DNA of 64,000 bases from an uncultured Desulfobulbus sp. (lineage in GTDB: Bacteria > Desulfobacterota > Desulfobulbia > Desulfobulbales > Desulfobulbaceae). The position numbers and the translations under genes are program-made. The notes under the pieces are model-generated. The model saw only the letters and a program-made list of their open reading frames with translations. It made no database searches and was not told where the DNA came from. Location: positions 2,935,001 through 2,999,000 of the forward strand of contig NZ_OY760916.1 in NCBI RefSeq assembly GCF_963664075.1, read 5' to 3'. Below are positions 28,191 through 37,965 of this stretch, in pieces; within the stretch, counting starts at the first letter, position 1; each line of letters opens with the position of its first letter.

Positions 28191-28387
28191 GCAGTACACA
28201 GTCGCTCGGCCCATATCTGATAAAGGTTTCCATAATTGAACAGGGATGTTATATTGGCCGGCTACACGCAAAAATCGTCGGTTTAAGCAGCAGATGACCG
28301 GCGCACTTTTCCTTTTTCTCAACCAGTCAACCAACCGGTGTCTCGGGCAGCTTGCTGTTTCTCTGGAGGACTGACAACGCAACCACT

Positions 28388-29500
28388 ATGGATAAACAAC
28401 TCGAACAACTCGACATACCACTGGTCCGCAAGCGTATTGACGAAATCGATGATACCATTCTTGCGCTTCTCAAAGAGCGCCTTGATTGTGCCAAAAATAT
28501 CGGTCTTCTCAAAAGCGAGACCAATCGGGCAAAATGGGATCCCCAGCGCGAACTGGAAATTTATGACCGGCTGCGCAAGTACAACAACGATGTGTTTCCC
28601 TACAAGGCCCTCCACTCCATCTTTCACGAAATCATCACCACTTGCCGTCTGTCCCAGCGGAAAGCCACCGTCGCTTATCTTGGGCCGGAGGCCACTTTTA
28701 CCCACCTAGCGGGTGTGAAATATTTTGGGCAGAGTGCTGAATATCTGCCGATGGAATCCATTGCCGAGGTTTTTGAAGAGGTTGAGAAAGAGCGGGTTGA
28801 GTATGGTATTGTCCCGGTGGAGAACTCCATCGAAGGTGCCGTCACCTACTCTCTTGATGCCTTCATGCGCTTCAAGGTCCAGATCTGTGGTGAAATTCAG
28901 CTGCCCATCACCCATAACCTGGTTTGCCGTTCCGGCAACATGGAAGATATTCAAACCGTCGCCTCCCACTCTCAGCCTCTGGCCCAGTGCCGCTACTGGT
29001 TGCGCAAACACATGCCCAAGATTCCGACCCTGGAGGTATTCTCCACCGGAGCCGCTGCCCAGATGGCCGCAGACAACCCCAATATAGGTGCCATCGCCAG
29101 CAGCCTGGCTATTTCCACCTACGATCTCCAGGTGGTTGTTCGCGGAATTGAAGATCACCAGGGCAATACGACCCGTTTTCTTGTTCTGGGACCGAAATCA
29201 CCTAAAAAGAGCGGACGCGACAAGACCTCGGTACTGCTTGGTCTGATCAACCGCCCGGGCGCGCTCAATGAGATTCTAACTATTCTCTCCGCCAAAAACA
29301 TCGATCTGGCGAAGATCGAGTCCCGGCCAACCAAGGATAAACGCTGGAAATATATGTTCTTCCTCGATATGGTCGGCCACATTGAAGATCCGGCAATCCA
29401 TGAGGCCTGTAACATTCTCAAGCAGATCTGCGCCTACTACGAACTCCTGGGTTCCTACCCGCGGGCTGATGATATCAACCTTACTGGTTCTGCCTCCTGA
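28388..29500 (+). CDS. pheA: Bifunctional chorismate mutase / prephenate dehydratase
   Basis: About 370 residues from the ATG at 28388. Domains: an AroQ chorismate mutase (about 8-90; VRKRIDEIDDTILALLKERL), a prephenate dehydratase (about 95-275; AYLGPEATFTHLA, the catalytic GNTTRF) and a C-terminal ACT domain (about 285-360; LLGLINRPGALNEIL, KIESRP) for phenylalanine feedback. It turns chorismate into phenylpyruvate for phenylalanine synthesis in the cytoplasm. It is followed 22 bases later by the ABC-F gene. Confidence 0.96.
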   Translation: MDKQLEQLDIPLVRKRIDEIDDTILALLKERLDCAKNIGLLKSETNRAKWDPQRELEIYDRLRKYNNDVFPYKALHSIFHEIITTCRLSQRKATVAYLGPEATFTHLAGVKYFGQSAEYLPMESIAEVFEEVEKERVEYGIVPVENSIEGAVTYSLDAFMRFKVQICGEIQLPITHNLVCRSGNMEDIQTVASHSQPLAQCRYWLRKHMPKIPTLEVFSTGAAAQMAADNPNIGAIASSLAISTYDLQVVVRGIEDHQGNTTRFLVLGPKSPKKSGRDKTSVLLGLINRPGALNEILTILSAKNIDLAKIESRPTKDKRWKYMFFLDMVGHIEDPAIHEACNILKQICAYYELLGSYPRADDINLTGSAS

Positions 29501-29522
29501 TCTCTTTTAACTCGTATCCCAT

Positions 29523-31364
29523 ATGTGTGCTCTTTTAAGCTGCCAGGAGCTTTCCAAGGCTTTTGGCGCCCAAAGTCTCTTCGCCGGCGTCACCTTCATG
29601 GTCGACGCCGGCGATCGTGTCGGCCTGATTGGACCTAACGGTTCAGGCAAATCCACCCTGCTGAAAATCCTCTGTGGCATGGAGTCTCCTGATGAGGGCT
29701 CGGTCTTTACCCAGAAACTGATTCGCCTGAGCTATGTTGCCCAGGAGGACTGCTTTGATGAAGAGGCCAGTTGCCTGGATAACCTCTCCCGGGCGGTCCG
29801 TGCAGACGCGGTCGATGCGGCCGAACAGTACAACCGGGTGCACGCCCTGCTGAGCCGGGGCGGGTTTACTGATCCGGAGCAGAAGGTACGCGAGCTTTCC
29901 GGTGGCTGGCGCAAACGACTCTCTCTCTGTCGGGCCCTGGTCACCCGGCCGGAAGTGCTGGTGATGGACGAGCCCACCAACCATCTGGATATTGAGGGGA
30001 TACTCTGGCTGGAAAAACTGCTGGCAGCCAACCTTCCTGAAAGTCCCAGAGCCTTTCTCCTGGTCAGTCATGACCGCCGTTTTCTTGAAAACACCGTCAA
30101 CCGTGTGATCGAACTGGCCCCGGTTTATCCGGAGGGATCGTTTCAGATCCAGGGCACTTACAGCGATTTTCTAGAAAAGCGAGCAGACTATCTGGAACAA
30201 CGGCAGACCCTGGAAGAACGACTCTCCAACAAGATGCGACGAGAAACCGAATGGTTGCGCCGTGGCCCCAAAGCCCGAGCCACCAAAGCACGTTACCGCA
30301 TCGAGGAGGCGGGACGACTTCAGGAGGAACTCGGAGAGGTGCGCAGCCGCAACCGCAGTGTGGGACAGATGGGCATCGCCTTTGAAGGAACCCAACGCAA
30401 AACCCAAAAGCTACTCACCGGTAAGGGGTTGGCGAAATCTTTTGAGACCCCACTCTTTAAAGACCTGGACATCAACCTCTCCCCCGGAACCCGCCTGGGA
30501 CTCCTCGGCAGAAACGGCAGCGGCAAGTCCACCCTGATGCAGCTGTTGGCCGCAGCTGGCTCGGACAATGGGCCCAAACCTGATTCAGGTACTCTCGCTG
30601 CGGCTGATGGTCTGCGCATCATCAGCTTTGATCAGCGCCGGGAGCAGCTGGATACAGACGAAACTCTACGCCGGGCGCTCGCCCCAGAGGGGGATAGTGT
30701 TCTCTACCAGGGAAGAAGCCTGCATGTGGTTTCCTGGGCTAAACGCTTTCTTTTTCGTCCGGATCAGCTCGATACTCCGGTCAACCGACTCTCCGGCGGT
30801 GAACAGGCTCGTATTCTCATCGCCCGCCTCATGCTCCAGCCCGCTGATGTGCTGCTCTTGGATGAGCCCACCAACGATCTGGATATTCCCTCACTCGATG
30901 TGCTTGAAGAGAGCCTCAGCGAATTCCCCGGAGCCCTGGTGCTGGTGACCCATGATCGCTTCCTCCTGGAGACCGTCTGTAATCAGGTTCTTGGTTTTAA
31001 CGGTCGGGGCAAGGCTGAATACTTTGCCGATTACGAGCAGTGGCTTGCCATGATGCAGGAGATGGGGCGCAAGGAGACGGCCGCAACCAAAACCTCCAAC
31101 GTCTCCAAAGAAAAAGCGAACGCCAAACCCAAATCCGGCAAGCTCTCCTATATGGATCAGCGGGAATACGATCAGATCGAGGAAAATATTCTTGGTCTGG
31201 AAGAACGGCTGGAAGAGGTTCAACAGCTGATGGCCGATCCAGAAGTAATGGCCAATGCCGAAGATTTAGAGCAACACTGGCAGGAGCAGCAGGAACTGCA
31301 AAGCGAAATTGACCGCCTCTACGATCGCTGGGACGAGTTGGAGCAACTGAAACAAGAGGGCTGA
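29523..31364 (+). CDS. uup: ABC-F ATPase, Uup-like
   Basis: The 613-residue soluble protein has two ABC domains (Walker A GPNGSGKST and GRNGSGKST; signatures LSGGWRKR and LSGGEQAR; Walker B ending DEPTNHLD and DEPTNDLD). There is no membrane segment. A C-terminal coiled coil (about 540-610) of the Uup type follows a KSGKLSYMDQREYD linker. ABC-F proteins act on ribosomes, and Uup also affects precise excision of transposons. The start has no strong ribosome binding site and lies 22 bases after pheA. Confidence 0.93.
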   Translation: MCALLSCQELSKAFGAQSLFAGVTFMVDAGDRVGLIGPNGSGKSTLLKILCGMESPDEGSVFTQKLIRLSYVAQEDCFDEEASCLDNLSRAVRADAVDAAEQYNRVHALLSRGGFTDPEQKVRELSGGWRKRLSLCRALVTRPEVLVMDEPTNHLDIEGILWLEKLLAANLPESPRAFLLVSHDRRFLENTVNRVIELAPVYPEGSFQIQGTYSDFLEKRADYLEQRQTLEERLSNKMRRETEWLRRGPKARATKARYRIEEAGRLQEELGEVRSRNRSVGQMGIAFEGTQRKTQKLLTGKGLAKSFETPLFKDLDINLSPGTRLGLLGRNGSGKSTLMQLLAAAGSDNGPKPDSGTLAAADGLRIISFDQRREQLDTDETLRRALAPEGDSVLYQGRSLHVVSWAKRFLFRPDQLDTPVNRLSGGEQARILIARLMLQPADVLLLDEPTNDLDIPSLDVLEESLSEFPGALVLVTHDRFLLETVCNQVLGFNGRGKAEYFADYEQWLAMMQEMGRKETAATKTSNVSKEKANAKPKSGKLSYMDQREYDQIEENILGLEERLEEVQQLMADPEVMANAEDLEQHWQEQQELQSEIDRLYDRWDELEQLKQEG

Positions 31365-31586
31365 GCAAACGGCACGAAGAAGTAAGAATACATTTTTTCT
31401 TCCCCCTGACTTCTAAAAGCGACCAATTTTGATACACTGCTACCGAGGAAGAGCTTGACCAGCGGTTCGATCCCTTTTATATCGTGAAAAATTTCGGAAA
31501 ATGAGGTGCAGATCCCACTCCGCGTAAAAAAGGATTTGGGATCCCCCCCAATAGGCTTTGATTTCCGTTTGAGGAGGCTTGAGTCA

Positions 31587-31991
31587 ATGGTAGAGAATGC
31601 GGAAGACAATATCACAAAGGGCAACGGAGAGACAGTACTAGTTGTGGATGACGAGCCACTTCAACGTGAGATTGCGACCCAGATTCTCGATGCTTTGGGG
31701 TATACCCCCCTCGCTCTTTCCTCAGGGGAAGCGGCTGTTGAGTACATGCAGAGCCACGAGGTTGATTTGATCCTTTTAGATATGATCATGGGAACCGGCA
31801 TCAACGGTCGAGAGACCTATGCCCGTATCATAGAACAGCACCCTGGTCAGAAAGCCTTGATCGTCAGCGGTTTTTCAGAAAATGAAGAGGTCCACGCCGC
31901 CCTGCGTCTCGGCGTCCACGCCTATCTGCAAAAGCCCTATGCCATCAGCAGTTTAAGTAAGGCTGTAGTTTCCGCCCTGCAGGCAAGCTGA
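31587..31991 (+). CDS. Stand-alone response-regulator receiver protein
   Basis: The ATG at 31587 follows GAGGAGG, giving 134 residues. It is a single CheY-like receiver with acidic pocket VVDDE, phosphoacceptor Asp in LILLDMIMG, Ser in LIVSGFS and Lys in YLQKPY. No output domain exists. Its sequence resembles the C-terminal receivers of hybrid PAS histidine kinases, so it may be a relay partner of a kinase encoded elsewhere. Confidence 0.88.
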   Translation: MVENAEDNITKGNGETVLVVDDEPLQREIATQILDALGYTPLALSSGEAAVEYMQSHEVDLILLDMIMGTGINGRETYARIIEQHPGQKALIVSGFSENEEVHAALRLGVHAYLQKPYAISSLSKAVVSALQAS

Positions 31992-32035
31992 TCTTTCTCT
32001 CTGGAGCAGAGGCATTGTCTCCTCTGAAATCCCGT

Positions 32036-32064
32036 TGACACCCCTGGGTATTTTCACTATAGAC
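32036..32064 (+). promoter_or_regulatory. Sigma-70 type promoter of the amino-acid operon
   Basis: TTGACA (32036-32041) and TATAGA (32059-32064) are 17 bases apart. They lie about 160 bases upstream of the binding-protein gene, after the end of the receiver gene, so the operon starts here with a leader of about 150 bases. Confidence 0.65.
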
Positions 32065-32222
32065 ACGCCCATTATTGTCGTTTTTGAACGAATTTTGTTG
32101 CTTCTCCTGAATGCTCACAGGCTCAGGATGACCAGAGTTTTTTTGTAATGCGCCTACCTTACCATGAAAGGGCGCAACCATTTCCCGGACTCTTCGGGCA
32201 ACCCATTTCAAAGGATACTGCC

Positions 32223-32969
32223 ATGCTCCGCAAACATCTGCTGCTTCTGCTCAGCGTTCTCATTTTATGCAGCACCCCTGCCCTGGCTGCCAAAAGACTG
32301 GTAAACGGAATCGATGCAAACTTTCCTCCCTTTGCCTTTATCGATAAGACCGGTGCTCCCAGTGGGTTTGATGTGGAAGCAATGAACTGGATCGCTCAAG
32401 ATATGGGCGTTGAGGTAAAGCATGAGCCCATCGAATGGGACGGCATTATCACCAGCCTGCTCACTAAAAAAATCGATATCATCGCCTCAGGCATGTCCAT
32501 TACCGCTGACCGTGCCAAGCAGGTTGACTTCACCATCCCCTACTGGATCATCAAACAGGTGATGGTCATCAAAAAAGATGGGCCCCTGAGCGTGAATGAC
32601 GTTCTCACCGGCAAGAAAATTCTTGGTGTTCAGAACGGGACCTCAGAGGCCAAATGGCTCAAGGCACAGGCCAAAGAGAAAGGATACAACTACACCCTGC
32701 GCTATTACAACTCTTCGCCGCTGGCTATTGAAGACGTTCTCAACGGACGGATCGATGCGGCCGCCATGGATGATGCTCCGGCCAATGATGCCGCCTCCAA
32801 AAAGCCGGTCAAAGTTATAGGCACCTTTGGTATGGACGATGAAGAGTTTGGTTATGCCGTACGCAAAGGTGACGCCAAATTGCTTGAGCAGGTCAATGCC
32901 AGCCTGAAAAAACTGATGGCCTCACCGGAGTGGGATACACTGAAAGCAAAGTATGAATTAGGCAAATAA
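32223..32969 (+). CDS. Amino-acid ABC transporter periplasmic binding protein
   Basis: About 248 residues from the ATG at 32223 (AAAGGA upstream), with a signal peptide ending in ALAA (about 1-23). It is a family 3 binding protein, with FPPFAFIDKTGAPSGFDVEAM near the N-terminus and the ligand segment SGMSITADRAKQVDFT, which holds the arginine that binds the amino acid carboxylate. It feeds the two permeases and the ATPase encoded downstream. The exact amino acid cannot be read off. Confidence 0.93.
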   Translation: MLRKHLLLLLSVLILCSTPALAAKRLVNGIDANFPPFAFIDKTGAPSGFDVEAMNWIAQDMGVEVKHEPIEWDGIITSLLTKKIDIIASGMSITADRAKQVDFTIPYWIIKQVMVIKKDGPLSVNDVLTGKKILGVQNGTSEAKWLKAQAKEKGYNYTLRYYNSSPLAIEDVLNGRIDAAAMDDAPANDAASKKPVKVIGTFGMDDEEFGYAVRKGDAKLLEQVNASLKKLMASPEWDTLKAKYELGK

Positions 32970-33004
32970 TCTGTTTCTCTAGATTCTATGTGTTGTTGGT
33001 TGAG

Positions 33005-33031
33005 CGGGCGGAGTCAGACAGACTCCGCCCG
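33005..33031 (+). other. Intercistronic hairpin after the binding-protein gene
   Basis: CGGGCGGAGTC, a 5-base loop and its exact complement form an 11-bp stem with no T-run. It lies between the binding-protein and permease genes. In many transporter operons such a stem protects the 5' message, giving more binding protein than permease. Confidence 0.6.
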
Positions 33032-33104
33032 TGCCATTTCGGCTTCCGCCAACATGAAACGAACCACCTTGTCCCTATCTCTTTTGACGCCCTGTTGATT
33101 GATC

Positions 33105-33782
33105 ATGCCTGACTTTGTTTCTGTCATCCTTGACTCCTTGCCCTACCTCCTACTGGGTTCCCTCAACACCGCCGGAATCGTTGTGGCGGCCATGCTGCTG
33201 GGACTGGTCTTAGGCGTTGGCCTTGCCGTAGGTCTTGTCTATGGAAACCGACCGATACGCTGGCTTTTTGGCCTCTATGTCTGGTTTTTTCGGGGTGTCC
33301 CGGTGCTGGTGCTGCTTTTCCTGTTTTACTTCGGCCTCTTCACCTTTCTCAATCTGCCGATCAACGCCTTCTTTGCCATGGCGGTGGTGCTTGGCATGAC
33401 CACCGGCGCCTACCAAGCGAACATCTTTAAAGGGGCTATGCTCTCGCTGCCTCGTGGACAATTCAATGCGGCCAGTGCTCTGGGGATGACCAATGCTCAG
33501 GCAATCCGCTCAATCATTTTGCCCCAGATTCTTCGCATCTCCATTCCGGCCTGGTCCAACGAATACTCGATTATTTTAAAAGATTCTGCCCTGGCCTTTG
33601 TTATTGGTGCCCCTGAAATCATGGCACGCACCCAATTCGTGGCTTCACGCACCTATCAGCATCTGCCCCTCTACATTACTGCCGGTCTGCTGTATTTTCT
33701 GCTCACCTGGTTGGGCGTGAAGGGGTTGCGTCAACTGGAAAGGCGGGTTCGCATTCCCGGCTACACCCAACACGGTATGTAA
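33105..33782 (+). CDS. Amino-acid ABC transporter permease (HisM/HisQ type)
   Basis: About 225 residues with five predicted transmembrane helices. It has the FRGVPVLVLLF segment and the EAA loop RGQFNAASALGMTNAQAIRSI that contacts the ATPase. Its stop codon overlaps the ATPase start by one base. It forms the membrane channel with the second permease at 34549. Confidence 0.93.
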   Translation: MPDFVSVILDSLPYLLLGSLNTAGIVVAAMLLGLVLGVGLAVGLVYGNRPIRWLFGLYVWFFRGVPVLVLLFLFYFGLFTFLNLPINAFFAMAVVLGMTTGAYQANIFKGAMLSLPRGQFNAASALGMTNAQAIRSIILPQILRISIPAWSNEYSIILKDSALAFVIGAPEIMARTQFVASRTYQHLPLYITAGLLYFLLTWLGVKGLRQLERRVRIPGYTQHGM

Positions 33783-34549
33783 TGAGTACAACAAACACAC
33801 CCATTCTTCGGGTCGAGAATATCAGTAAATGTTTTGGTGATGCCTGCATCCTCAAAGGAGTCAGCCTGACCCTCTACAAGGGAGAGATCAAGGTGCTCAT
33901 CGGTCCATCCGGTGGCGGCAAATCCACCCTGCTGCAATGCATCAATGCCTTGGTTACCCCGGATAAGGGAGAGATCTTTTTGGAAGGCAATCCCGTTGAC
34001 CTCAGCCGCAAGACCGACCTCTACCGACTGCGCCAGGAGGTGGGTATGATCTTTCAGGATTTCAACCTCTTTGATCACCTCTCGGCAATGGACAATATCA
34101 CCATTGCCCTGCGCAAGGTAAAACAGATCTCCAAGAAAGCGGCCCGCGAGCGGGCTCAGCTTGAGTTGGAACAGGTAGGGCTGGGCGACAAGGGGCATCT
34201 CTATCCGGCGCAGCTCTCCGGTGGCCAGAAACAGCGAGTCGCCATTGCCCGGGCCCTGGCCATGGATCCGCAGGCGCTTCTGCTCGATGAGCCCACCTCC
34301 GCGCTTGATCCGGAGTTGATCGGCGAGGTGATTACCGTTATTCGCAACCTGGCAGCTAAAGGTATGACCATGATTATGGCCACCCACCAGATCAGCCTGA
34401 TCTCTACCATTGCCGATGATATCCTCTTTATGGAACAGGGGACCATCGTTGAACAGGGCTCTCCGGAACACCTCCTCTCCCCCGGGTCAGGTTCGAAGAG
34501 CCAAGGATTCTGTGATCGTCTCAACGATCTGGCTGACGGTGGCTGCTGA
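33782..34549 (+). CDS. Amino-acid ABC transporter ATPase (GlnQ/HisP type)
   Basis: The 255-residue protein has Walker A GPSGGGKST, Q-loop MIFQDFNLF, signature LSGGQKQRV, Walker B LLLDEPTSALD and H-loop ATHQ. It powers amino acid uptake. One-base overlaps on both sides (33782 and 34549) show tight coupling with both permease genes. Confidence 0.96.
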   Translation: MSTTNTPILRVENISKCFGDACILKGVSLTLYKGEIKVLIGPSGGGKSTLLQCINALVTPDKGEIFLEGNPVDLSRKTDLYRLRQEVGMIFQDFNLFDHLSAMDNITIALRKVKQISKKAARERAQLELEQVGLGDKGHLYPAQLSGGQKQRVAIARALAMDPQALLLDEPTSALDPELIGEVITVIRNLAAKGMTMIMATHQISLISTIADDILFMEQGTIVEQGSPEHLLSPGSGSKSQGFCDRLNDLADGGC

Positions 34550-35214
34550 TGTTTGAGCTCTCCCCCTTTTATCAGGACCTGTTCGACGCTCTCAACAGTG
34601 GGCTGGTCATGAGTGTGGCTTTAATCGTCCCCTCAGCTCTGGGCGGTGTGCTCATTGGAATTACGGTGGGTGCGCTGCGGGTCTTTGCCGCCCCCTGGGT
34701 ACGAAAAATTGGCGATGGCTATGCGGCCCTCTTTCGGGGAACACCGTTGGTGGTCCAGCTCTTCATGCTCTATTACGGACTGCCGAATCTGAAAATCTAT
34801 CTTTCCCCCTACATGGCGGCCGTGATCGGCTTCATGCTCTGCTCCGGTGCCTACCAGTCCGAATATGTGCGGGGTGCCCTGCTCTCCATCAAACGAGGCC
34901 AGTACCTCGGTGCCCAGGCTCTTGGTTTTACCACCTTTCAGACCGTCTTTCACATCATCGTCCCCCAGGCTATCCGACGTGCCCTCCACGGCTGCGGCAA
35001 CGAGATCATCTACCTCATCAAGTATTCTTCGCTGGCCTACATCGTCACCTGCATGGAGCTTACTGGCCAGGGCAAAACCATTGCCACCGAATATTTTCGT
35101 TTTACCGAGGTCTTCGCCATAATCGGCCTCTACTACCTGCTGCTGGTGACCGTTGCCCTGTTTCTTTTGAAAAAAGTCGAACAGCACCTTGCAGTGCCAG
35201 GCTTTGGCCGCTAA
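34549..35214 (+). CDS. Amino-acid ABC transporter permease, second subunit
   Basis: The 221-residue protein has about five helices, FRGTPLVVQLFMLYYGLPN, and the EAA loop RGQYLGAQALGFTTFQTVFHI. It is the partner of the permease at 33105; heteromeric permease pairs are usual for this family. Its start overlaps the ATPase stop codon (TGATG). Confidence 0.93.
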   Translation: MFELSPFYQDLFDALNSGLVMSVALIVPSALGGVLIGITVGALRVFAAPWVRKIGDGYAALFRGTPLVVQLFMLYYGLPNLKIYLSPYMAAVIGFMLCSGAYQSEYVRGALLSIKRGQYLGAQALGFTTFQTVFHIIVPQAIRRALHGCGNEIIYLIKYSSLAYIVTCMELTGQGKTIATEYFRFTEVFAIIGLYYLLLVTVALFLLKKVEQHLAVPGFGR

Positions 35215-35303
35215 CCCTGAATAAGGTTACAACGGGTAAGCCCTGACTGACTCTGTGAATACTATCCCCAGCCTTTTCTTCTCTATCGTTTTTTGACCTG
35301 CCT

Positions 35304-36689
35304 ATGGATCCCTATACGCCCATTACCGCTGAAATCCGCGCTCTGCTTGCTCAAGAGCTCAGCCCCGGTGCCATCATTGAAGATCCCAAGGAGATTGCCG
35401 AAGCCGCCTTCGACGGCTCCAAGCTCAACTATCCCCCCGAGTTGCTGGTGCGTGCACACACGGTTGCCGATGTGCAGACGCTGCTGCGCCTGGCCAACCA
35501 GTATCATTTTCCTGTCATCCCCCGTGGCGGAGGATCTGGTCTCGCTGGGGCCTGTCTGGCCGATCAGGGAGGAGTCGTTCTCTCCACTCGCGGCTTACAA
35601 GCTCTACGCTCCATTGATCCGGCCAACTTTACCATGGAGGTCGAGGCGGGCATGATCAGTCAGGATGTCCGGACAGCGGCTGCCGAGCACAAACTCTACT
35701 ACCCACCCGATCCTGCGGGGATGGAGCTGTCAACCATCGGCGGCAATGCAGCTACCGATGCCGGGGGACCGGCCTGCGTCAAATACGGGACGACCAGGGA
35801 TTATATTCTTGGTCTGGAGGCGGTGCTCCCAAACGGCGAACTCATCACCACCGGCGTCTGCACCCGCAAAGGTGTTGTCGGCTATGACCTGACCAACCTG
35901 CTGGTGGGCTCGGAAGGAACCCTGGGTATTATCACGGCTCTGACGCTCAAACTGCTTCCCCAGCCACCGGCCACGGTGAGCGCGCTCTGTGCCTTTGATT
36001 CCATGACCTCAGCCATGCGCGGAGTGGCCCGCATCATGGCCGAAGGCCACCTGCCCAGCGCCATTGAATTTCTTGATAACCGCTGTCTGGAGCTTATAGG
36101 TGAGATGCTGCCTTTCTCCCTGCCTCCGGGAAAACCTTCTTTGCTGTTGATTGAGCTCGATGGTCCCCAGGCACAGATTGAGGCAGAACTCGATCAGGTC
36201 TTGCTTCTGGCCCGGGAAGAAGGTGCCTTTGAAACCTTGGGTGCGGGCTCAGAAGAGCAGCGCCAGCAGATCTGGAATGTACGCCGCCAGGTGAGCCTGC
36301 GGATTCGGGACCAGGCGCCCTTTGTTATCTCTGAAGATGTGGCCGTGCCCTTAAGTGCCATTGCCCGGCTGGTTGATGTGCTCCCCACCTATGAACAAAA
36401 GTACGGGCTTGAGATCTTCGCCTTTGGCCATGCCGGTGATGGAAACATTCATCTCAACATCACCAGCCAGCACCCGGAAAAAAAGATGACGATCATGGAA
36501 GGAGTTCGAGCCCTGCTTGAGCTCGTTCTTTCGTTGAAAGGAACCATCTCAGGTGAGCACGGTATCGGTCTGGCTAAACGCGAGTTTATCACGATGGAAC
36601 TTTCCGCCTCCTCGATAGCCCTGCAAAAGGAAATCAAAAAACTCTTTGATCCCAACCTGATCCTCAATCCAGGGAAGATCTTTCCATGA
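35304..36689 (+). CDS. FAD-linked oxidoreductase, GlcD/D-lactate dehydrogenase family
   Basis: The 461-residue protein has an FAD-binding (PCMH) domain with PRGGGSGLAGACL and GNAATDAGGP, and a C-terminal FAD-oxidase domain with FGHAGDGNIHLNI and GEHGIGLAK. The family oxidises 2-hydroxy acids (glycolate, D-lactate, 2-hydroxyglutarate) and passes electrons to quinone or an electron-transfer protein. No iron-sulfur domain is fused. The aminotransferase gene overlaps its end by four bases (ATGA). The pair could interconvert an imported amino acid, its 2-oxo acid and the 2-hydroxy acid. Confidence 0.9.
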   Translation: MDPYTPITAEIRALLAQELSPGAIIEDPKEIAEAAFDGSKLNYPPELLVRAHTVADVQTLLRLANQYHFPVIPRGGGSGLAGACLADQGGVVLSTRGLQALRSIDPANFTMEVEAGMISQDVRTAAAEHKLYYPPDPAGMELSTIGGNAATDAGGPACVKYGTTRDYILGLEAVLPNGELITTGVCTRKGVVGYDLTNLLVGSEGTLGIITALTLKLLPQPPATVSALCAFDSMTSAMRGVARIMAEGHLPSAIEFLDNRCLELIGEMLPFSLPPGKPSLLLIELDGPQAQIEAELDQVLLLAREEGAFETLGAGSEEQRQQIWNVRRQVSLRIRDQAPFVISEDVAVPLSAIARLVDVLPTYEQKYGLEIFAFGHAGDGNIHLNITSQHPEKKMTIMEGVRALLELVLSLKGTISGEHGIGLAKREFITMELSASSIALQKEIKKLFDPNLILNPGKIFP

Positions 36690-37849
36690 AACAGCCACAG
36701 TTGAGCAGCCGTGTCTCCACCATTGCAGTTTCCGCGACCAAGGCCATGGCAGCCAAGGCCGCTCCGCTTAGAAATGTGGTCAGCCTGGGGCAGGGCGTCC
36801 CTTCTTTTGCAACGCCTCCCCAGGTTATAGAGAAGATCGCTCATCTGCTCAGCTCCACCCCGGCTTGCGGCAAGTACACCCTGCAAAACGGCATGGCGGA
36901 CCTGCGGGAAAAAATTGCGGCCAACCTCTTAAAGGAACAGGGGCTCAGCGTTGATCCGCAAGAGGAGATCTGTATCACCGTCGGGGCCATGGAGGGGCTG
37001 CTCGCCACTTTGATGAGCCTGGTTGATCCGGGAGATGAGGTTATCCTCCCCACTCCAAGCTATGCCTCGTATATTGAGCAGGTACAACTCTGTGGAGGGC
37101 TGCCGGTCTATGCCCCCCTGCGTGCTGACTGGTCCATTGATCTGGAAACGATTGAGGCGGCCATCACCCCCCGGACCCGGGCACTGATGCTCTGTAATCC
37201 GGGGAACCCCACAGGCAATGTCATCCCCAACGAGACAGTCACAGCCCTGGCCGACCTGGCGGTGGCGCATAACTTCGTGCTGATCCTCGATGCCACCTAC
37301 GACTATCTGGTCTATGACCATGAAGCGATCTGCAATCCTTTCAAACTCAGCCCCTACCGCAACCATCTGGCCTGCGTGAGCTCGTTTTCCAAGAAATACG
37401 GCCTCACCGGCTGGCGGGTGGGCTATGTGCTTGCCGCACCTCACCTGATGGAGGGCATCATGAAGGTCCACGATGCGACCACCATCTGCGCACCGACACC
37501 GTCACAGTTTGCGGCCCTAGCGGCTCTTGATCTTACGGGTGATTGGCTGGAGAACTGCTTGAAAAAACTGAAACTTCGAAAGGAACTCTGCTGCCAGCGG
37601 TTGGACGCACTGGCCGAGTTTTTTGACTATGTCCCCCCGCAGGGAGCCTTTTATGTGATGGGCCGCTACCGCTTCAGCAAGGAACCATCCCACAGGGTTG
37701 CCGAGAGCCTGCTCACAAAAGCGGGAGTGATTACCATCCCAGGAGCCTCCTACGGCCCTGGGGGCGGGGGACACCTGCGCCTCTCCTTTGGCGGAGAGGA
37801 GGACGAGATCAATGCGGCCTTTGACCGCATTGCATCCTACCTTTCGTAA
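36686..37849 (+). CDS. PLP-dependent class I/II aminotransferase
   Basis: The 387-residue fold-type I enzyme has GQGVPSFATPP near the N-terminus, CNPGNPTGNV, an aspartate in LILDATYDYL, and the PLP lysine in SSFSKKYGLTGWRVGY. It transfers the amino group from an amino acid to a 2-oxo acid. It is the last gene of the import operon, coupled to the FAD oxidoreductase. The precise substrate is unknown. Confidence 0.93.
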   Translation: MKQPQLSSRVSTIAVSATKAMAAKAAPLRNVVSLGQGVPSFATPPQVIEKIAHLLSSTPACGKYTLQNGMADLREKIAANLLKEQGLSVDPQEEICITVGAMEGLLATLMSLVDPGDEVILPTPSYASYIEQVQLCGGLPVYAPLRADWSIDLETIEAAITPRTRALMLCNPGNPTGNVIPNETVTALADLAVAHNFVLILDATYDYLVYDHEAICNPFKLSPYRNHLACVSSFSKKYGLTGWRVGYVLAAPHLMEGIMKVHDATTICAPTPSQFAALAALDLTGDWLENCLKKLKLRKELCCQRLDALAEFFDYVPPQGAFYVMGRYRFSKEPSHRVAESLLTKAGVITIPGASYGPGGGGHLRLSFGGEEDEINAAFDRIASYLS

Positions 37850-37965
37850 CGACTGGTGGGCAGAAAACAGCGCTCGGCCCACCCTACAGTAAGCGCGCAT
37901 CGCCTTCATCTGATTCAGGGATACATGCTCAGCTGAGCTTTCGTGGTGATCAAATAAAAAACTGC

